Source of the DNA: Clostridia bacterium
GTDB lineage: Bacteria > Bacillota > Clostridia > Lachnospirales > Lachnospiraceae
Assembly: GCA_910575725.1 (NCBI GenBank)
Contig: CAJTFE010000014.1
Location: 1 to 64,000 of the forward strand
Length of the DNA stretch: 64,000 nt
Direction: 5' to 3'
The notes beneath the pieces were generated by a model. It was not told the origin of the DNA. It did not search any database and saw only the letters and a list, made by a program, of their open reading frames with translations. A program made the position numbers and the translations under genes. Within the stretch, counting starts at the first letter, position 1, and each line of letters starts with the position of its first letter. Positions 61,295 to 64,000 of the stretch are shown here, in pieces.

Positions 61295-62875
61295 ATGAGA
61301 GAAAAAAGGATGATGCTTGGCATAAGTCTCCTTCTGCTTGTTCTGACAGGCGTCTCTTTCCTGTTTTTTCCGGCAGAAGAACCTTCCATGAGCCGCATGC
61401 TTTTGGAAAGCCAGGAGGAGCTGCTGGGGACATTGGAAGATACGGAGGAAGAGCTGCTTACCAAGCTGTTGTTTGCAGGAGAGGAGCTGCCCTGTGACCG
61501 GGAGACAGGCACCTTTTATCTTCCGGTTGATATGGATAGCAAGGAGTGGGAAGCAGGGGCTTTTACCTCCGCTGAGAAAGGTGTGAAGGTTTATCTCCTT
61601 GACAATCCGCTGGAGGATGAGAAGGAAATCTCCGTCCGGGAGGGGAAGCGCTACCGTCTTCTGGCTGTCCGGGACGGGTCCTGCCGGGAATACGCCGTGG
61701 TATTTACCGGGCTTCCCATTCTGAGTATCGAGACGAATGAGGAGATACGCTACGAAGAGGTCTATGGAACCATGCGTTTTCTGCTGGCAGATGCCAAGGA
61801 GGGCTGGGCCTTTGAGAGCGTGATGAGCGGACACATCCGGGGAGGAAGCAGCCGTCTCAATCCCAAGAAGTCTTATAAGATGACCCTCTACAAGGAGAAT
61901 CAGACGGGAGCCGGAGAGCTGCGGAAAAACAAGGTTTCCCTCCTGGGTATGCGTAAGGATGACGAATGGCTGCTCTATGCCGTTTACAGTGAGGATACAA
62001 AGCTGAGAGATAAGCTTTCCCTGGACATATGGAACGAATCGGGAGCATTGGGTATAGAATCCAATGGCTTTTACGGTTATCATATGGAATATATCGAACT
62101 GTTTTTGAATGGAAAATACTGGGGGCTTTACGGCTTGATGGAGCCTGTGGATTACAAGCAGCTGGATTTGACGAAGGAGGGGGAGGCGCAGCCGGAGGAG
62201 TTTTTGTACAAGCAGAAGGATCCGGATGTATTTGAGCTGAAAGGGAATCATGCAGTCCAGGATGAGGCCCATATGGAAGTCCTGAACCGGTATCTGGAGC
62301 TTTTAAATGAGGGAGACGCCGTTTTCAAGCAGGAGATTCCAAAGCTGATTGATGTGGACAGCGCCCTGGAGGTCTGGGTTTATCTTCAGGCAGTTCTGGG
62401 AATGGATAATATTGAGAGAAACATTTTTTATCCTGTCCGCTATGAGGACGGACAGTACCGCATGTACTTTATGCCCTGGGACATGGATTACAGCTGGGGC
62501 AATGTCCATGATTTTGAAGCATTAAACAGGAGCCGGTTTTCGGAAGAAATCTGGACGATGCGCATTGCCTGGCGGCTGGGAGACCGTCTTGTGGAGCTTG
62601 ACGTGGAGGGTGCCAGGGAGAAGGCAGCCAGCCGCTTTAAAGAGCTGCGGCAGACAGTATATTCGGAGCGCTATCTAAGAGAGCATATCCAGTCCTATGC
62701 GCACCAGATCATAGATTCCGGCGCATTCTGGAGAGACGAAATCCTCTGGTATGACAGCCAGCACAGCGAGGATTTTGAGGGGCTTGCGGATCTGGCCTGT
62801 GAGCGGATGCGATTTCTGGATACGGCGCTGGCGGATCCTCTTAAGTATCTGGAATTAAAGGAGTATCGGGAGTGA
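61295..62875 (+). CDS. CotH-family kinase-like protein
   Basis: A 526-residue protein with an N-terminal membrane anchor or signal (MMLGISLLLLVLTGVSFLFF, residues 6-25), so the rest is outside the cell. CotH marks are HIRGGSSRLNPKKSYKMTLY near residue 182, DDEWLLYAVYSEDTKLRDKLS near residue 220, YIELFLNGKYWGLYGLMEPVD near residue 266 and metal-binding MPWDMDYSWGN near residue 390. CotH kinases phosphorylate extracellular or spore-coat proteins. AAAAAGGAG precedes the ATG. The next gene is a paralog. Confidence 0.88.
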   Translation: MREKRMMLGISLLLLVLTGVSFLFFPAEEPSMSRMLLESQEELLGTLEDTEEELLTKLLFAGEELPCDRETGTFYLPVDMDSKEWEAGAFTSAEKGVKVYLLDNPLEDEKEISVREGKRYRLLAVRDGSCREYAVVFTGLPILSIETNEEIRYEEVYGTMRFLLADAKEGWAFESVMSGHIRGGSSRLNPKKSYKMTLYKENQTGAGELRKNKVSLLGMRKDDEWLLYAVYSEDTKLRDKLSLDIWNESGALGIESNGFYGYHMEYIELFLNGKYWGLYGLMEPVDYKQLDLTKEGEAQPEEFLYKQKDPDVFELKGNHAVQDEAHMEVLNRYLELLNEGDAVFKQEIPKLIDVDSALEVWVYLQAVLGMDNIERNIFYPVRYEDGQYRMYFMPWDMDYSWGNVHDFEALNRSRFSEEIWTMRIAWRLGDRLVELDVEGAREKAASRFKELRQTVYSERYLREHIQSYAHQIIDSGAFWRDEILWYDSQHSEDFEGLADLACERMRFLDTALADPLKYLELKEYRE

Positions 62876-64000
62876 GAAGACAGAGGGCCCTTATTCTGAA
62901 CTGCATATTGTTGTGCATGATCCTGGGAGCTTTGTTCCTTGTGCCTGCCCTTGGCAGTCCCATCCGGTACCGCCATCTGGACGGTGTCGAGGCGGCCCGG
63001 CTGAAGGACAGCTGCAGTGAGGCAGCGGAGCCCTTTTTTGCAGAATTGCTTTTTTCCGGGGAGAAGCTTCCCTTTGATCGGAACACCTCCACCTTTTATC
63101 TTCCCCTGGATATGGAGCAGGAGAAGTGGGAGACGGGAGAGCTTGCCAGCGGCCTTGGGGACGTCCGCCTGCTTTTTGAGGAGGAATTTACCAGGACCTC
63201 CAAGCAGGAGGCTATCCGGGAGGGAAAGGCGTTCCGCTTTTACGCCGTGAGGGGGACAGAGTATCAGGAGTGTTACCTGCTGATTACCGGGCTTCCCATT
63301 CTTTCCATTGAGACGACAGAGACGGCAGATACCGGCGTCTTTGGGGGAACGCTCTGTTACTGGGATGCCAGGAGCAAGCGGGACTGGACGGGATCCAATA
63401 TTCTGGAAGCGCATATCCGGGGCAATACCAGCCGCACATATCCCAAGAAGGGCTATAAGCTTTCCCTGAAAACGCAGAATAAGAAGGGTGAGGTTGTTCC
63501 CGATAAAAAGCCGCTTTTCGGCCTGCGCACCGATGACGAGTGGATCTTAAATGCCATGTACAGCGATTCCTCCAAGATTCGGGACAAGCTTTCTGTGGAT
63601 CTGTGGAATGGCTATGGAGCCAGGGTATCCGAATTTCCCGAAGCAAAATTCGGATCCGACCTGGTGTATGTGGAGCTCTTTTTCAACCAGGAATACTGGG
63701 GGCTTTACGGGCTGATGGAGCCGGTGGATTCCAAGCAGCTTGATCTGGCGAAGGAAGAAGAGGGAGAAGCGGCGGAGTATTCCTATAAGGCAGTGGGGCT
63801 GCAGGGCGGAGACGCCGACCGCCTTAAGGACGCTTCCCCCCTTGAGCGCAGCCTGGCAGGCTTTTCTCTGAAAGGAAACCATGACAGTAATGAGGCGGCC
63901 TCCTGGGAACCGCTGATTTCCTATCTTTCCTTACGGGATCAGGAGGATGATGAGGCCTTTGCACAGGAAGCTCCGCTTTTGATGGATACGGAGGGGGCCT
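62872..64000 (+). CDS. CotH-family kinase-like protein, 3' end outside the window
   Basis: An open frame from GTG 62872, overlapping the preceding stop (GTGA), to the window end: 376 residues and incomplete. A signal or anchor (ALILNCILLCMILGALFLVPAL) is followed by a domain matching the previous protein: RGNTSRTYPKKGYKLSL near residue 183, TDDEWILNAMYSDSSKIRDKLS near residue 220 and YVELFFNQEYWGLYGLMEPVDSKQLDLAKEE near residue 265. The catalytic C-terminal part is not visible. It is a tandem duplicate of the upstream gene. Confidence 0.85.
   Translation, partial: MRRQRALILNCILLCMILGALFLVPALGSPIRYRHLDGVEAARLKDSCSEAAEPFFAELLFSGEKLPFDRNTSTFYLPLDMEQEKWETGELASGLGDVRLLFEEEFTRTSKQEAIREGKAFRFYAVRGTEYQECYLLITGLPILSIETTETADTGVFGGTLCYWDARSKRDWTGSNILEAHIRGNTSRTYPKKGYKLSLKTQNKKGEVVPDKKPLFGLRTDDEWILNAMYSDSSKIRDKLSVDLWNGYGARVSEFPEAKFGSDLVYVELFFNQEYWGLYGLMEPVDSKQLDLAKEEEGEAAEYSYKAVGLQGGDADRLKDASPLERSLAGFSLKGNHDSNEAASWEPLISYLSLRDQEDDEAFAQEAPLLMDTEGA

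Overview
The window looks like a chromosomal surface-glycan locus of a gut Clostridia bacterium, most likely a Lachnospiraceae member. This rests on strong AGGAGG-type ribosome sites, moderate GC, families common in that group (DUF6020, DUF6056, DUF6077-like membrane proteins, CotH kinases) and Gram-positive style polymer genes. No rRNA, tRNA, CRISPR array or complete insertion sequence is visible. The taxonomic call is an inference from gene content.

Layout. (1) 0.1-1.4 kb: a tyrosine recombinase with a damaged 5' end, followed by a non-coding stretch of small repeats and the promoter of the locus. (2) 1.4-4.7 kb: UDP-glucose dehydrogenase, UDP-glucuronate 4-epimerase and a WecG/TagA transferase. 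(3) 4.7-28.9 kb: an AT-richer, strand-switching block that looks like an assembly of imported pieces. It has a minus-strand group (split DUF6077-like gene, Gtf3/WbbI-like and Core-2-like transferases) and a plus-strand operon of transferases, an acetyltransferase, a TupA-like protein, a GT-D-like protein, an ABC flippase and a fucosyltransferase-like gene. A second minus-strand group holds the initiating phosphoglycosyltransferase, a DUF6056 protein and a decayed glucosyltransferase. It ends with GT-C-like membrane proteins, an acyltransferase-3 and a Wzy/WaaL-like polymerase. (4) 29.0-41.7 kb: a CDP-sugar operon (rfbF, rfbG, rfbH) joined to an uncommon set of carbon-carbon bond and ring enzymes: a DRE-TIM aldolase, an SDR, an AroB-like cyclase, a thiamine-diphosphate synthase and an epimerase/reductase. 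GtrA, GtrB and a GT-C protein complete it. (5) 41.8-48.9 kb: rmlB-rmlA-rmlC, a membrane protein of unknown role, a Wzm/Wzt ABC exporter and a double-domain GT2. (6) 48.9-61.2 kb: membrane glycosyltransferase-like proteins, a WecE-type aminotransferase, an ATP-grasp ligase, two ArnE/ArnF-like small transporters, an ArnC/GtrB-like transferase and a second GtrA. (7) 61.3-64.0 kb: two tandem CotH-family kinases, the second cut by the window end.

How it works together (inference): UDP-, CDP- and dTDP-activated sugars are made on site. A main chain is started on undecaprenyl phosphate by the WbaP-type enzyme, extended by cytoplasmic transferases, and exported by ABC systems and/or a Wzy route. Side sugars are loaded singly on undecaprenyl phosphate (GtrB-like), flipped (GtrA or ArnE/F-like) and added outside by multi-spanning GT-C proteins. 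The best candidate for undescribed chemistry is the 29.0-39.8 kb cassette, whose gene set predicts a carbon-branched or carbocyclic CDP-linked deoxysugar. The second is the Arn-like amino-sugar module at 55.4-61.2 kb.
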